Both the position numbers and the translations under genes were made by a program. 64,000 bases of DNA from Pseudomonadota bacterium. GTDB lineage: Bacteria > SZUA-182 > DTGQ01. The notes under the pieces are model-generated. The model was given only the letters and a program-made list of their open reading frames with translations. It did no database searches and was not told where the DNA came from. This document shows, piece after piece, positions 26,518-36,312 of the stretch (the stretch's first letter is position 1; every line of letters begins with the position of its first letter). Location of the stretch: contig DAOURK010000005.1 of assembly GCA_030625085.1 (NCBI GenBank), positions 1 to 64,000 on the forward strand, in the 5' to 3' direction.

Positions 26518-28458
26518 ATGTGTAGAAGCTTTTTGAAAGAAAAAAATTTTTTGAGGCGTATATTACTCAAGTATATAATATACATATTAACACTTATACT
26601 TATGATCTTCTTGATTGGTTATAGAGTTTCGGCCGAAACGATCCAATGGCAAAATTTTGAATACTGGGACAGTCCTGAAAATCACGGTTGGGTACCCTCA
26701 AACTATCCATATCCCATTTGGGGACCAGGGGTAGGATATGGAACTATGCGAACTATTATTGATTATACCAAGGGCAGCAGGGTTTTAGAGATATGGAATC
26801 AATCTTCGGTGTTTAATCAATTGAAACGTTTTTATATTAGAAATTCCAGCTCTTCCCTGCAAAAGATTACTGCACCGACCATTTCCTTTGACATTGCCGG
26901 AAGGTTTGGGCTGGAACCATTTGACCGATTTGAATTTCAGGTTTGGCTTACCACCAGAAATGACGAATCGATCGTTTTACGTTATATTCCCATCGGGGAA
27001 AGTTATCAGTTAAATTATTCTTCTTCTTCAATTACCCGCCAGGAAGAAAACAAACCATCCTCCTTAGTATCCGGAGGAGACGCTGAAGCCGGGATACCTC
27101 CGGAATATAACTACACAGTCATCGAACTTGGCCGGCAATATCAGGATGGTACGTGGCACAAGGTGATTCGGGATATGGACAGGGATATTGATTTGGCTGA
27201 TGATGGGGACAGAAATTATTCTGACGGATTTGGGGAAGTTGAAGAAAATGGAACTCTTCATGAAGAAGGCGACTCTAAGATTCGAATGATTGGAATTATG
27301 GGCAATAGATATAAACTAGATGATATATTCTTTCATCAAGACCTAAGCACTTTTACTAATCATCCTCCCAAATTATATAGAATCGGCCCCATATTTGCTC
27401 AAATTTTTAAACCCCTCATTTTAGATATTGAGGCCAGCGATATTGATTATCTAAGGACTAACGATTATCCTGAAGGAAGAGAACCATCTTTACACCCGGA
27501 ACGTCACCAAAAAACTGCTGATACACCCTTACTCTATTTTGAAGCTTATATCGGGGGTAGAGGCAGTCGAGGAAGTTCCGCACCAAATTTAATAACGAGA
27601 GTGGACATGGAAAATAAACCTTGCAGCCTCAATGATGAAGATATTAATCCCTTTGCAGTCCAATTAGTGTATAATCCTCAGGTTTTGGAAAATTTGATAA
27701 TTACGATTTGTGTATATGATGAGAGAGGCCTCAGTGATATGGAGGTTTTCCCCTTAACGACAGTTAATTATCCAATACCAAATTATCCCCCTCAATTGGA
27801 GGAGCTTGAAGATGATGTTTATATTTTAGGTGATGATGATCCTTATTTTAAACAAATCCGCGTCCGTGATTATACTGATGAAGGAAAGACTGCCTATTTC
27901 GCCTATATTGATAAATTGCCTTATTATAGCTATGGTCCCTATCAAGAAGATTTGATTCCCGACCCTACATATCCGGTAATCACATTTACCCCTCAATTTG
28001 AAGGAGTTCACCGCATCACTGTAGTAGCCAGAGACACGCGAGGTTTAACTGCTGTTGATGAGTACACTTTGGTTGTAGCCAATCCTGGTGGATGGTACAA
28101 TCATCCGCCTATTCTGGGAGAAAATATTGACAGCCCTCAATTCACACGTGCCGGACAAATGTTTTCTATCCCTATCGAGTTTTTTGATCCTGATCTTGAG
28201 CCCATTTATTACTCTTGTAATATTGGGACGGTCTCTCATCTTATGGCCGAAGGAATAGAAACCCATACAGGAGGGGTGATCACCGCCTGGGGTGAATCCT
28301 ATGATTCAGGCTCCGGAATGTATCGTGGAGGAGCAGTTTATTTTTTTATGACTCATTTTCCCGGAATTTACCATATTGAAATTACGGCTTATGATGTTCG
28401 TGGAGGGAAAAATTCAGCTCGCTTTATTTTAGACGTGCAGCCGTGGTGGTCATTATAA
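26518..28458 (+). CDS. Secreted protein with three Ig/cadherin-like repeats
   Basis: 646 residues. A long N-terminal hydrophobic segment (~18-35) ends in RVSA-ETIQW, a likely signal-peptide cleavage. Residues 42-275 form a beta-rich region ending with a stretch of acidic Asp/Gly (DRDIDLADDGDRNYSDG). Three similar domains follow, beginning at NHPP281, NYPP422 and NHPP528 and each ending with a D-x-R-G turn (DERGLSD, DTRGLTA, DVRGGKN). This is the layout of PKD/cadherin-like beta-sandwiches. No enzyme motif is visible. Same orientation as the preceding secreted protein, 354 bases apart. It is likely a surface or periplasmic structural protein. The AAAGGGG ribosome site is distant, so the start is moderately sure. 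Confidence 0.78.
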   Translation: MCRSFLKEKNFLRRILLKYIIYILTLILMIFLIGYRVSAETIQWQNFEYWDSPENHGWVPSNYPYPIWGPGVGYGTMRTIIDYTKGSRVLEIWNQSSVFNQLKRFYIRNSSSSLQKITAPTISFDIAGRFGLEPFDRFEFQVWLTTRNDESIVLRYIPIGESYQLNYSSSSITRQEENKPSSLVSGGDAEAGIPPEYNYTVIELGRQYQDGTWHKVIRDMDRDIDLADDGDRNYSDGFGEVEENGTLHEEGDSKIRMIGIMGNRYKLDDIFFHQDLSTFTNHPPKLYRIGPIFAQIFKPLILDIEASDIDYLRTNDYPEGREPSLHPERHQKTADTPLLYFEAYIGGRGSRGSSAPNLITRVDMENKPCSLNDEDINPFAVQLVYNPQVLENLIITICVYDERGLSDMEVFPLTTVNYPIPNYPPQLEELEDDVYILGDDDPYFKQIRVRDYTDEGKTAYFAYIDKLPYYSYGPYQEDLIPDPTYPVITFTPQFEGVHRITVVARDTRGLTAVDEYTLVVANPGGWYNHPPILGENIDSPQFTRAGQMFSIPIEFFDPDLEPIYYSCNIGTVSHLMAEGIETHTGGVITAWGESYDSGSGMYRGGAVYFFMTHFPGIYHIEITAYDVRGGKNSARFILDVQPWWSL

Positions 28459-28476
28459 TTTAAAACAGCCAAAGGA

Positions 28477-29244
28477 TTAAAAATTTACTCCATCAACCCT
28501 CATATTTTTTAAAGCTTGGTGTGCCGCCTTCTGTTCGGCTTCTTTTTTACTACGCCCCTCTCCCATGCCATAGGTCTTTTTGTTGATCACCAATTTTACT
28601 TCAAACACTTTTTCATGATCCAACCCATTTTGCCCTGTTACCCGATAAATTGGAGTGCAGCTAAGTTTCCCCTGAGAGTATTCCTGTAAAATGGTTTTAA
28701 AATCAGGGATAAAATTATTTTGATCTGCCTCATCAATATAAGGTTGAAAATTCCTTATAATAAATTTCTTAACGGCCTCAAGGCCCTGATCCAAATAGAT
28801 CCCGGCCAGCAAGGCCTCAAGACTATTGGCCAAGATGGATTTTTTTGATCTTCCGCCGGTATTTTCTTCGCCTTTGCCAAGAAGAAGGTAGTCCCCAAGC
28901 TTATTTTGGCCGGCAATAGAAGCGAGTATATTTTCACTTACTATATGAGCCCTTAATTTTGAAAGCATTCCCTCCGTATGATTGGGGAATTTTCCCATAA
29001 AAAAATCGGTAATTATATAACCGAGAATAGCATCCCCCAGGAATTCCAACCGCTCATTGTCTTCGATCAACAAATTTCTGTCTTTAGATTCATTGGCGTA
29101 AGACTTATGAGTGAGGGATTGATTAAGAAAAAGTATATTTTTAAATTTGCACTTAATGTTTTTTTGTAATACTTCCAGACGATTAGCTCGAAATTCATCA
29201 ATTGGTAAATCATGGATTGGTTTTTTATTTGATTTAGTGAGCAT
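28477..29244 (-). CDS. rnc: Ribonuclease III
   Basis: 255 residues. The catalytic signature ERLEFLGDAILGYIITDFF lies near 64-82. The second acidic cluster KSILANSLEALLAGIYLDQG supplies the partner residues. The C-terminal double-stranded RNA-binding domain spans about 183-250 (DFKTILQEYSQG ... GEGRSKKEAEQKAAHQAL). It cleaves double-stranded RNA in rRNA precursors and some mRNAs. The gene order acpP-fabF-rnc is classical, and rnc ends this minus-strand block. Start ATG has AAGGAAGGTA upstream. It converges on the secreted-protein gene with only 18 bases between stops. Confidence 0.97.
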   Translation of the reverse strand: MLTKSNKKPIHDLPIDEFRANRLEVLQKNIKCKFKNILFLNQSLTHKSYANESKDRNLLIEDNERLEFLGDAILGYIITDFFMGKFPNHTEGMLSKLRAHIVSENILASIAGQNKLGDYLLLGKGEENTGGRSKKSILANSLEALLAGIYLDQGLEAVKKFIIRNFQPYIDEADQNNFIPDFKTILQEYSQGKLSCTPIYRVTGQNGLDHEKVFEVKLVINKKTYGMGEGRSKKEAEQKAAHQALKNMRVDGVNF

Positions 29245-29279
29245 TACCTTCCTTGTATAAAAAAATTGATAAAAATTGA

Positions 29280-30524
29280 CTAAGGTTCAAATTTTTTAAA
29301 AACCAAAGAAGCATTGGTCCCCCCAAACCCAAATGAATTTGAAAGGGCAACTCTCGTATCCATCTTTTGTGATTGATTCGGAACATAGTTCAAATCACAA
29401 TAAGGGTCCTGAGTTTCATAATTAATAGTTGGGGGAACAATTCCATAAAAAATAGTTAAGGCAGTAGCTACTGCTTCCACACCACCGGCAGCGCCCAAGA
29501 GATGACCGGTCATAGATTTAATTGAACTGATAAGAAGTTTACGAGAGTGAGGGCCAAATAATTTCTTAAGGGCTTCTGTTTCTACTCGATCATTTAATTG
29601 CGTTGATGTTCCATGGGCATTAATATATTGGACTTCAGTGGAATCAACCCCGGCATCCTTTAAGGCAGTTTCTATACACATAAAAGCGCCTTCCCCTTTC
29701 GGGTCCGGTGCGGAAATATGATAAGCATCACAGGACATGCCATAACCTACAATTTCAGCATAAATTTTAGCCCCCCGTTTTAAAGCATGATTCATTTCTT
29801 CCAATAAAATAAGACCGGCGCCTTCCCCCATGACAAATCCATCACGCCCCTTGTCAAAAGGCCTGCTGGCTATGCTCGGCTCATCGTTTCGACAAGAAAG
29901 CGCCCTCATGGCACAGAATCCTCCAACTCCCATAGGAGTTATTACAGCCTCTGTACCACCGGTAATCATTCCATCCGCATCTCCCCGCTGAATAATTTTA
30001 AAGGCGTCGCCGATAGCATTGGTTGAAGTAGCGCAGGCGGTAACAACCGAAGAATTTGGGCCCCTCAATCCATGTCGAATGGCAACCTGGCCGGAGGCCA
30101 AATTGATAATCAACATGGGAATAAAAAATGGTGTGATCTTTTTTGGCCCATTATATTTCAATACCTTTTCATGATATTTTTCAATAGTAGAGAGCCCGCC
30201 AATACCCGCTCCAATTAATGCCCCAAACCGATGGGCTTCTTCTTTGCTAATAGTGAATCCGGCATCTTCCATAACCATAGTCGAGGCAGCAACTGCATAA
30301 TGGATAAAGGGATCCATTTTTTTTATTTCTTTTTTCGGTATGTAATCCTCTACTTGGAAACCTTTAACTTCACCGGCAATTCTACTGGGATAATTTTGGG
30401 CATCAAATCGGGTTATGGGTCCGATTCCCGATTTTCCTGCACAAATAGCCTCCCAAAAGTTTTGGGTCCCAACCCCTACTGGGGTTACTGCCCCCAAGCC
30501 GGTTATAACAACCCGTCTTTTCAA
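29280..30524 (-). CDS. fabF: 3-oxoacyl-ACP synthase II
   Basis: 414 residues, beta-ketoacyl-ACP synthase II. The Cys-His-His triad is intact: Cys164 in [12 protein letters not shown], His304 in [12 protein letters not shown] and His341 in [12 protein letters not shown]. It condenses malonyl-ACP with growing acyl-ACP in fatty acid elongation in the cytosol. The start is TTG at 30524 with GGAGGAAAA directly upstream. It follows acpP by 13 bases and precedes rnc by 35 bases, the standard order. No second KS gene adjacent to it is visible apart from fabH further upstream. Confidence 0.97.
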   Translation of the reverse strand: MKRRVVITGLGAVTPVGVGTQNFWEAICAGKSGIGPITRFDAQNYPSRIAGEVKGFQVEDYIPKKEIKKMDPFIHYAVAASTMVMEDAGFTISKEEAHRFGALIGAGIGGLSTIEKYHEKVLKYNGPKKITPFFIPMLIINLASGQVAIRHGLRGPNSSVVTACATSTNAIGDAFKIIQRGDADGMITGGTEAVITPMGVGGFCAMRALSCRNDEPSIASRPFDKGRDGFVMGEGAGLILLEEMNHALKRGAKIYAEIVGYGMSCDAYHISAPDPKGEGAFMCIETALKDAGVDSTEVQYINAHGTSTQLNDRVETEALKKLFGPHSRKLLISSIKSMTGHLLGAAGGVEAVATALTIFYGIVPPTINYETQDPYCDLNYVPNQSQKMDTRVALSNSFGFGGTNASLVFKKFEP

Positions 30525-30537
30525 TTTTCCTCCTAAT

Positions 30538-30792
30538 TTATTTTTCCGAATTTTCTTTAGCTTTTCCCTGAATATAATTAGTTACATCACTTACCGTGAT
30601 AATCTTTTCTGCATCTTCGTCAGGAATTTCAACATCAAACTCCTCTTCTAAAGCCATAACCAACTCAACAGTATCCAAAGAATCCGCTCCTAAATCATTA
30701 ATAAAAGAGGCTTCCGGAGTTACCTCTTTTTGATCTACTCCCAACTGTTCTATGATAATTTCTTTCACCCGATTTTCAATTACTGATGACAT
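30538..30792 (-). CDS. acpP: Acyl carrier protein
   Basis: 84 residues, acidic four-helix ACP. The phosphopantetheine attachment residue is Ser38 in [19 protein letters not shown]. It carries acyl chains as thioesters between the fatty-acid enzymes. A proper AAGGAGGATTTT site precedes ATG. It sits between fabG and fabF as in most bacteria and is expected to be strongly expressed. No unusual residue is seen; the C-terminal tail (GKAKENSEK) is a few residues longer than in Escherichia coli. Confidence 0.97.
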   Translation of the reverse strand: MSSVIENRVKEIIIEQLGVDQKEVTPEASFINDLGADSLDTVELVMALEEEFDVEIPDEDAEKIITVSDVTNYIQGKAKENSEK

Positions 30793-30836
30793 CTTTACAA
30801 AATCCTCCTTATTAAAAACTTTCAGCCATTTTCCCT

Positions 30837-31577
30837 TTACATATACATACCGCCGTTTACATTAAGGACCTGTCCTGTGATGTAACTTGCCTCTTCGGAA
30901 GCCAGAAAAAGAATAGCGCAGGCCACATCGCGGACATTTCCTAGTCTTTTTAATGGTATTAAATCTTCCAATTTCGCTCTGCTTGCTTCAGGTAAGGCCC
31001 TGGTCATCTCTGTATCAATATAGCCCGGAGCTACCGCATTTACCGTGATCCCTTTAGCCGCCAACTCTCGAGCGGCTGTTTTAGTCAAGCCAATCAGCCC
31101 GGCTTTTGAAGCCGAATAATTAGCCTGTCCCGGATTGCCCATTAAGCCCACTACCGAAACCAAGTTAATAATTGTTCCTTTTCTTTGTTTTAACATGTAA
31201 CGACTAACTGCCTTAAGACAAAGAAAGGCCCCTTTTAAATTAATTGAAAGTACAGTATCCCAGGCAGCCTCCGACATTCGCAAAATAAGGGAATCCCTGG
31301 TAATCCCGGCATTGTTGACCAGAATATCAATTTTGCCGAATTTATGAACAGCCTCAGCCACAGATTCTTTTACTTCCTGTTCAATGGTTACATTCATGGT
31401 CAAAGGTAAGTATTCACCACCAAAAGATTCAAACTCATGGGTATTTTTACAAAGTAAATCTTCATTTACATCCACAGCCACAATATTTGCTCCCTTTTGA
31501 GCTAAAGTCAAGGCTGTTTCCTTGCCGATTCCCTGGGCCGCTCCGGTAATAAAAGCAACTCTACCACTTAAATCCAT
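30837..31577 (-). CDS. fabG: 3-oxoacyl-ACP reductase
   Basis: 246 residues, short-chain dehydrogenase. The NAD(P) loop is [10 protein letters not shown] near 11-20, NNAG at 88-91, and the catalytic Ser141, Tyr154 and Lys158 (YSASK). The C-terminal NVNGGMYM ending is typical of FabG. It reduces 3-oxoacyl-ACP to 3-hydroxyacyl-ACP. It lies upstream of acpP. Its usual upstream neighbour fabD is separated from it here by the PilX-like gene. No fabZ dehydratase or fabI/fabK enoyl reductase is visible in this block. Confidence 0.96.
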   Translation of the reverse strand: MDLSGRVAFITGAAQGIGKETALTLAQKGANIVAVDVNEDLLCKNTHEFESFGGEYLPLTMNVTIEQEVKESVAEAVHKFGKIDILVNNAGITRDSLILRMSEAAWDTVLSINLKGAFLCLKAVSRYMLKQRKGTIINLVSVVGLMGNPGQANYSASKAGLIGLTKTAARELAAKGITVNAVAPGYIDTEMTRALPEASRAKLEDLIPLKRLGNVRDVACAILFLASEEASYITGQVLNVNGGMYM

Positions 31578-31667
31578 AATGTATCCTTAATTATAAAACA
31601 ATCCACCTGCATCAGGAAAGAATCTATCTTTTTCCAATATTTAAGATGTTAAATCTAAAATCTCCTT

Positions 31668-32951
31668 TTATTGACTTTCGACCTCTTTCCAATTGCGAAT
31701 ATCTGAAAAAGAAGAAGAACCACCGCCAGTACCACCACTTTGGGATAAATCAGCATAAATAATCTGCCACCGGGGAGGATATGCGGCTTCTTTATACCAC
31801 ATTATAAAATTATGAGCAATCAAGGATCCTTCTATTTTAGCTCCTTCATGAATTATGAACTGATAATAGGGAGCTAAAATAATACCATATAATTGACTGT
31901 TTTTAAATATTTCAACCACTGGCAAAGGAGTATTTCGGGTATATCTATTAAAACCGAGCAGGGTAAAATCTCCGGGATTTCCATCTTTATTAATGAAACC
32001 ATCTTTTTGCAGCTTAAAGTCGTTCGTATGTTGTCTTGAATATAAAAAAATGGTAACCGGACCACTTACCCTCAATCGCGCACCTTGTTCTACAGTAAGT
32101 TTTTCTAAAAAATAGTTTCCAGAAGGGAGGGTATAGGTTTTATTTTTTTTTACTATTAATCGGGCAGTTTTAATTTCTCCAAAACCAATATTAAAATAAT
32201 ATTTAGCGCCACCAAGGTCTAACCATTGTTTAATATTAGAACTAGTATGCTCAATAATGTTAGAATTATCATTTTTATCAATAGATCGTATATCATCTTT
32301 ATATAATAAGTCATAGAATTCATTCCAAATTTTTATATACTCATCTCTTTTTGTCCTTTGAATAATAGGACCTCTAAATATAATATTCCTATAAAATGGA
32401 TCACTTATGACGATATCTCCAGTCTGAAGCGCATAGGAACTATCTTTTCCATCAATTAAGCCCGGAAGATTGATTGTGCTGAAGTCATTATGAACATAGA
32501 CTGCCCCCTCAATATACTTATCCCTGTAATAGACCCCCCAATCCGATTCAGTGTCTTGTTTTCCTATAATATCAGCCTTAAGGGTCCTTTTTACCCAAAT
32601 AGGAGATTTTACATCGCGCGGATACCATCCCTCGGACGTATATTCTGTTTTATCATTAGGGTCGTTCCATACATAATACTCTCCTCCTCCAAAATCTGGA
32701 TCAATAAGCTCAATATTATTCAAATAGGAAATCTTTTTTAAACCAGCCTGGGCAATATAAAAGGCCTTAATAGAGCTGATTCCTCTTTCCAGTTGACGAA
32801 CCTGATTTTCCTGAAAACTCAAATATGCCCCGGCAAAAAGGATTAGGGCAAAGGATATCAAACTTGAATAGACAATTAATATATAGCCCGCTTTATTATT
32901 GAATTTACAACACAAGGTAGTTTTTTCTGTATCTGCTGACATGAAAAACAC
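31668..32951 (-). CDS. PilX-like protein with N-terminal pilin-type helix and beta-solenoid-like C-terminus
   Basis: 427 residues. After a 26-residue N-terminus there is a hydrophobic helix (GYILIVYSSLISFALILFAG) and then QVRQLERGISSIKAFYIAQAGLKK, the layout of PilX/pseudopilin N-terminal regions. The C-terminal ~150 residues (LPSGNYFLEKLTVEQGARLRV ... IEGSLIAHNFIMWYKEAAYPP) look like the short beta-solenoid domain often fused to PilX N-termini. Such proteins are minor components of type IV pilus or type II secretion fibres; their surface location is an inference. It lies inside the fatty-acid block, between fabD and fabG, with no other pilus gene nearby, and seems inserted. The upstream sequence is AT-rich, without a clear SD. 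Confidence 0.7.
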   Translation of the reverse strand: MFFMSADTEKTTLCCKFNNKAGYILIVYSSLISFALILFAGAYLSFQENQVRQLERGISSIKAFYIAQAGLKKISYLNNIELIDPDFGGGEYYVWNDPNDKTEYTSEGWYPRDVKSPIWVKRTLKADIIGKQDTESDWGVYYRDKYIEGAVYVHNDFSTINLPGLIDGKDSSYALQTGDIVISDPFYRNIIFRGPIIQRTKRDEYIKIWNEFYDLLYKDDIRSIDKNDNSNIIEHTSSNIKQWLDLGGAKYYFNIGFGEIKTARLIVKKNKTYTLPSGNYFLEKLTVEQGARLRVSGPVTIFLYSRQHTNDFKLQKDGFINKDGNPGDFTLLGFNRYTRNTPLPVVEIFKNSQLYGIILAPYYQFIIHEGAKIEGSLIAHNFIMWYKEAAYPPRWQIIYADLSQSGGTGGGSSSFSDIRNWKEVESQ

Positions 32952-33033
32952 CGTGGTTTATTCTTTTGTTACAATAAATTCCCATAATTTCAAAAAAACT
33001 TTTTATTCATTCTCATATAAAAATCTTACGTAG

Positions 33034-33963
33034 CTAGGTTTGCAAATTGAGATACTTCTCTAAACCATCCAAATCTCCAATGGCCAAAGTTTGTGCTTGA
33101 TTATCAATTCGACGTAAAAGATTGGACAATACCTTTCCGGGACCAATCTCAACAAAAAGTTTAACGCCCCTGGCGATTAAAAAACGCATAGACTCTTCCC
33201 ATCTGAGGACAGAAGAAATCTGCCGGACAAGAGAAGGCCGAATTTCATCTTGCCTATTAATAATTTTGGCATCTACATTACTTATCACTGGAATTTGAGG
33301 CGCCTTTATTTGGATAGTGTCAAGATGTTCTTGTAATAATTCACCAGCTCTTTTCATCAATGGACAATGAGAGGGAACACTCACGTCCAGAATAATACAC
33401 CGTTTAGCCCCTGCCTTTTTTGCTTCAGCTATAAAACCTTCAACAGGGTCTTTTTCTCCGGCAATTACAATTTGCCCCAGGCAATTTTCATTGGCAATAA
33501 AAACTTGCCCTTCAATACCCAATATTTTGAAAAGATTAACAATTTTTTCTTTAGGCCACCCTAAAACAGCCGCCATTGCCCCGTTCCCCTCCTTCACAGA
33601 GGTTTGCATAAACTGGGCTCTTGAGCGCACTGTTTTTACTGCATCAGTAAAAGATAAAACCTCGGCAGCCACCAAAGCACTATATTCGCCCAAACTATGG
33701 CCGGATACAAAATCAGCCCGAAGCCGGCCTTTTTGTAATACCCTCAATATAGCTGTACTGACGGTCAATATAGCAGGTTGCGTATTTATTGTCAATCCTA
33801 ATTCTTTGTCCGGTCCTTCAAAACAAAGCCGCTTAATATCTTGTCCCAAAACTTCATTGGCCTCTTCAAATACAGCCCGCGCTTCCGGATAAACCTCACA
33901 GATATCCTTACCCATGCCTACAAATTGGGACCCCTGACCGGGAAAAAGAAAAGCTGTTTTCAA
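33034..33963 (-). CDS. fabD: Malonyl-CoA:ACP transacylase
   Basis: 309 residues. The active serine is Ser90 in GHSLGEYSAL, preceded by the GQGSQFVGMGKD box near 9-20. The second catalytic residue is the His in VSVPSHCPLM. The C-terminal EIGPGKVLSNLLRRID block is standard. It moves the malonyl group from CoA to ACP, making the extender unit. It lies between etfA and the PilX-like gene. The 326-base gap to etfA contains a family B palindrome, so fabD probably has its own or modulated transcription. Confidence 0.97.
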   Translation of the reverse strand: MKTAFLFPGQGSQFVGMGKDICEVYPEARAVFEEANEVLGQDIKRLCFEGPDKELGLTINTQPAILTVSTAILRVLQKGRLRADFVSGHSLGEYSALVAAEVLSFTDAVKTVRSRAQFMQTSVKEGNGAMAAVLGWPKEKIVNLFKILGIEGQVFIANENCLGQIVIAGEKDPVEGFIAEAKKAGAKRCIILDVSVPSHCPLMKRAGELLQEHLDTIQIKAPQIPVISNVDAKIINRQDEIRPSLVRQISSVLRWEESMRFLIARGVKLFVEIGPGKVLSNLLRRIDNQAQTLAIGDLDGLEKYLNLQT

Positions 33964-34080
33964 AACATCTCTCCCTAACCTAAATCTCTGCCTATATTTT
34001 TATGATCCAAAACCTCAATTTTAATGGGAGGCTTGCCAAAATATTCTGCCTTCACTCTCTTATAGAAATTTTCAAAAAAA

Positions 34081-34161
34081 ATAATTTTACAATCCATATT
34101 TAGGTAATAGGTGCGCAGGGGTTTAGCCTTGAATTTTAGCAGGGCTAAAGCCCTGCGCTAC
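34081..34161. repeat. Family B palindrome, copy 4, inverted orientation
   Basis: ATAATTTTACAATCCATATT (34081-34100) is the reverse complement of the right flank of copy 1, followed by GTGCGCAGGGGTTTAGCC and GCAGGGCTAAAGCCCTGCGC with TAC. The orientation is therefore opposite to copies 1 and 2. It fills much of the 326-base gap between etfA and fabD. No promoter was confidently found here. Confidence 0.7.
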
Positions 34162-34289
34162 GACAAAAAAACAAGTAGATAAAACCCTGTTGAACAAAAT
34201 GACCATTAATTAATGAAAAAAGTAACATGAGAATTTCTGAACATTACCTGAAAAGCCTTAGAGGAAAAAAACATTCCTGTATTATTGAC

Positions 34290-35486
34290 CTAAAGCACTT
34301 CCTTGAATTTTTGGGTGAGAGAAGGGACAATTTCAAATAGATCTCCTACTAATCCATAATCAGCTACAGAAAAAATTGGCGCCTCAGGGTCTTTGTTAAT
34401 AGCCACAATGCGCTCAGAAGACTGCATTCCCACCAAATGTTGAATGGCCCCGGAGATACCGCATGCTATATACAGTTTGGGGCAGACAGTTTTGCCGGTT
34501 TGACCGACCTGATGGGAGTAAGGAATCCAATCAGCATCTACCGCGGCTCGAGAGGCGCCTACGGCTGCACCAAGAGTCTTGGCCAAATTTTGCAACAAGG
34601 TAAAATTTTTTGCCTCTCGTAACCCTCTTCCGCCGGCAACAATAATATCTGCTTCAGTTATATTTACCTGTTCGGTCAGATCCTTAACAAAAGAAACCAG
34701 ATTTGTTCTGGAAGAAAAAAGTTTTTCGGGGACAGACTCCACATGGACTTTTCCTGAACATATTGATGAATATAAGCCTTTTTTCATCACCTTAGGACGC
34801 ACAGTAGCCATTTGGGGACGATGCACGGGGGAAACAATAGTGGCCATAATATTGCCGCCAAAAGCTGGGCGAGTTTGTAATAAAAGCCGTTGCTCCAAAT
34901 CAATTTCCAACCCTGTACAGTCGGCTGTCAACCCTGCTTTGAGTCGAATGGCTACTCTGGGGATAAAAGATCGTCCAATGCTGGTGGCGCCGCTCAAAAC
35001 AATTTCCGGCTTGTATTTATTAATGAGATGACTTAATACATTTGTGTATGTATCATCATGAAAATCCCGCAGCTTTGGATGATCCACTAAGCAAACCCGA
35101 TCAACACCATAATGTAGCAATTTTTCAGCTTCCTCGCTCAGATTGGAACCTAAAGCAATTGCCCACAAAGGTGTTTGCAACTTCTCCGCCAAACGCCTCC
35201 CCTCGCCCAGTAATTCATAAACTACCTCAACAATATGTCCGTGTCGTTGTTCAGCAAAAACCCACACCCCCTCATACTCATATGAATTTTGTGTAGCGGA
35301 TTGAATCTTTGCTTCCTCCTCCACACGAATGGCCTCTGTTGGACAAATATCCACACATGCCCGGCAAAGGATACACTGGTCATTTACCTGAGCACGGTTT
35401 CCAACTAAATCGATAGCCGAATAAAGACAACTGGGGACACATTCTCCACAACCGGTACAAATTTCTTCCTGAATTATTATACCCAT
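34290..35486 (-). CDS. etfA: Electron transfer flavoprotein alpha subunit with N-terminal 2[4Fe-4S] ferredoxin domain
   Basis: 398 residues. The first ~55 are a ferredoxin domain with two complete cluster sets, Cys10/13/16/20 and Cys38/41/44/48. The remainder is EtfA, with the FAD-binding C-terminal signature PKLYIACGISGAIQHLVGM and INKDPEAPIFSVADYGLVGD. EtfA plus EtfB shuttle electrons between acyl-CoA dehydrogenase and other carriers. A fused ferredoxin domain is known in Etf proteins of anaerobes, including some linked to electron bifurcation (for example caffeyl-CoA reductase). Whether this one bifurcates cannot be told from sequence. It is the third gene after the dehydrogenase and etfB. 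Confidence 0.94.
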   Translation of the reverse strand: MGIIIQEEICTGCGECVPSCLYSAIDLVGNRAQVNDQCILCRACVDICPTEAIRVEEEAKIQSATQNSYEYEGVWVFAEQRHGHIVEVVYELLGEGRRLAEKLQTPLWAIALGSNLSEEAEKLLHYGVDRVCLVDHPKLRDFHDDTYTNVLSHLINKYKPEIVLSGATSIGRSFIPRVAIRLKAGLTADCTGLEIDLEQRLLLQTRPAFGGNIMATIVSPVHRPQMATVRPKVMKKGLYSSICSGKVHVESVPEKLFSSRTNLVSFVKDLTEQVNITEADIIVAGGRGLREAKNFTLLQNLAKTLGAAVGASRAAVDADWIPYSHQVGQTGKTVCPKLYIACGISGAIQHLVGMQSSERIVAINKDPEAPIFSVADYGLVGDLFEIVPSLTQKFKEVL

Positions 35487-35517
35487 TAAATTATCACCTA
35501 TGATTTCAAGAGAAACA

Positions 35518-36312
35518 TTAAATAATTTTTTGTGCTCTTATTCGCTCTAGCAAGGATTGGGCAATAATACTGGCTTCGCCGGTAAATATTTCACCTTTTG
35601 CTTTAGAGGGTGGAGCAAAAATTGTTTTTACTTGTGTTGGTGAAGCCGAAAGACCAAAGGCATCTTCACCTTCTTTCTCAAGATCAGTCGCTTCCCAAAT
35701 GGGAATTTCCGCCTTTCGAGCCCTCATTTTCCCTTTTAGGGAAGGGAGTCTTGGTTCATTAATTTCTTTTACTACCGTCAGCAAGGCCGGTATTTGGACT
35801 TCTAAACTTTCATAGCCGTCTTCCATCAGACGTTGAGCTTTTACTATGCCTTTATCTTGATCAATTTCTTCAATTTTTCTCACATAAGCAATATGTGGTA
35901 TGTTCAAATGCTCTGCTATACCAGGGCCAACCTGGGCAGTATCTCCATCAATAGCCTGTTTACCGCAGAAAATCAAGCCATAGGGAGCCAGTTTTCGAAT
36001 GGCCAGGGAAAGTGTATACGAGGTAGCATAGGTGTCCGCACCGGCAAATTTTTTATCACTTAAAAGGATGCCCCGGTCTATACCCATGGAAATAGCTTCC
36101 TTGAGAGCTTCTTGAGCTTGGGGTGGCCCCATGGTCATGACAGTAATAGACGCATCCAGTTTCTCCTTCCATCGTAAGGCTTCTTCAATAGCGTAAAGAT
36201 CCATGGGGTTGACAATGCTTGGAACTCCGCTTCGAATCAGTGTGTGAGTTTCCGGATCAATCTTTATATTCCCTGTTTCCGGTACTTGTTTAATACAAAC
36301 GATGATATTCAT
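35518..36312 (-). CDS. etfB: Electron transfer flavoprotein beta subunit
   Basis: 264 residues, normal length. It shows the EtfB fold: MNIIVCIKQVPETGNIKID, the nucleotide-binding region GADTYATSYTLSLAIRK and GKQAIDGDTAQVGPGIAEHL, and VVKEINEPRLPSLKGKM, the conserved EtfB signature. It partners with EtfA to bind FAD (and possibly a second FAD in bifurcating types). Its start codon overlaps the stop of the dehydrogenase gene by four bases (ATGA), so the two are translationally coupled, which ties this ETF to that enzyme. Confidence 0.96.
   Translation of the reverse strand: MNIIVCIKQVPETGNIKIDPETHTLIRSGVPSIVNPMDLYAIEEALRWKEKLDASITVMTMGPPQAQEALKEAISMGIDRGILLSDKKFAGADTYATSYTLSLAIRKLAPYGLIFCGKQAIDGDTAQVGPGIAEHLNIPHIAYVRKIEEIDQDKGIVKAQRLMEDGYESLEVQIPALLTVVKEINEPRLPSLKGKMRARKAEIPIWEATDLEKEGEDAFGLSASPTQVKTIFAPPSKAKGEIFTGEASIIAQSLLERIRAQKII

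Noticed and set aside
34579-35031. 150-codon plus-strand frame inside etfA
   Set aside because: It is antisense to the EtfA domain, with no start site or recognisable protein.
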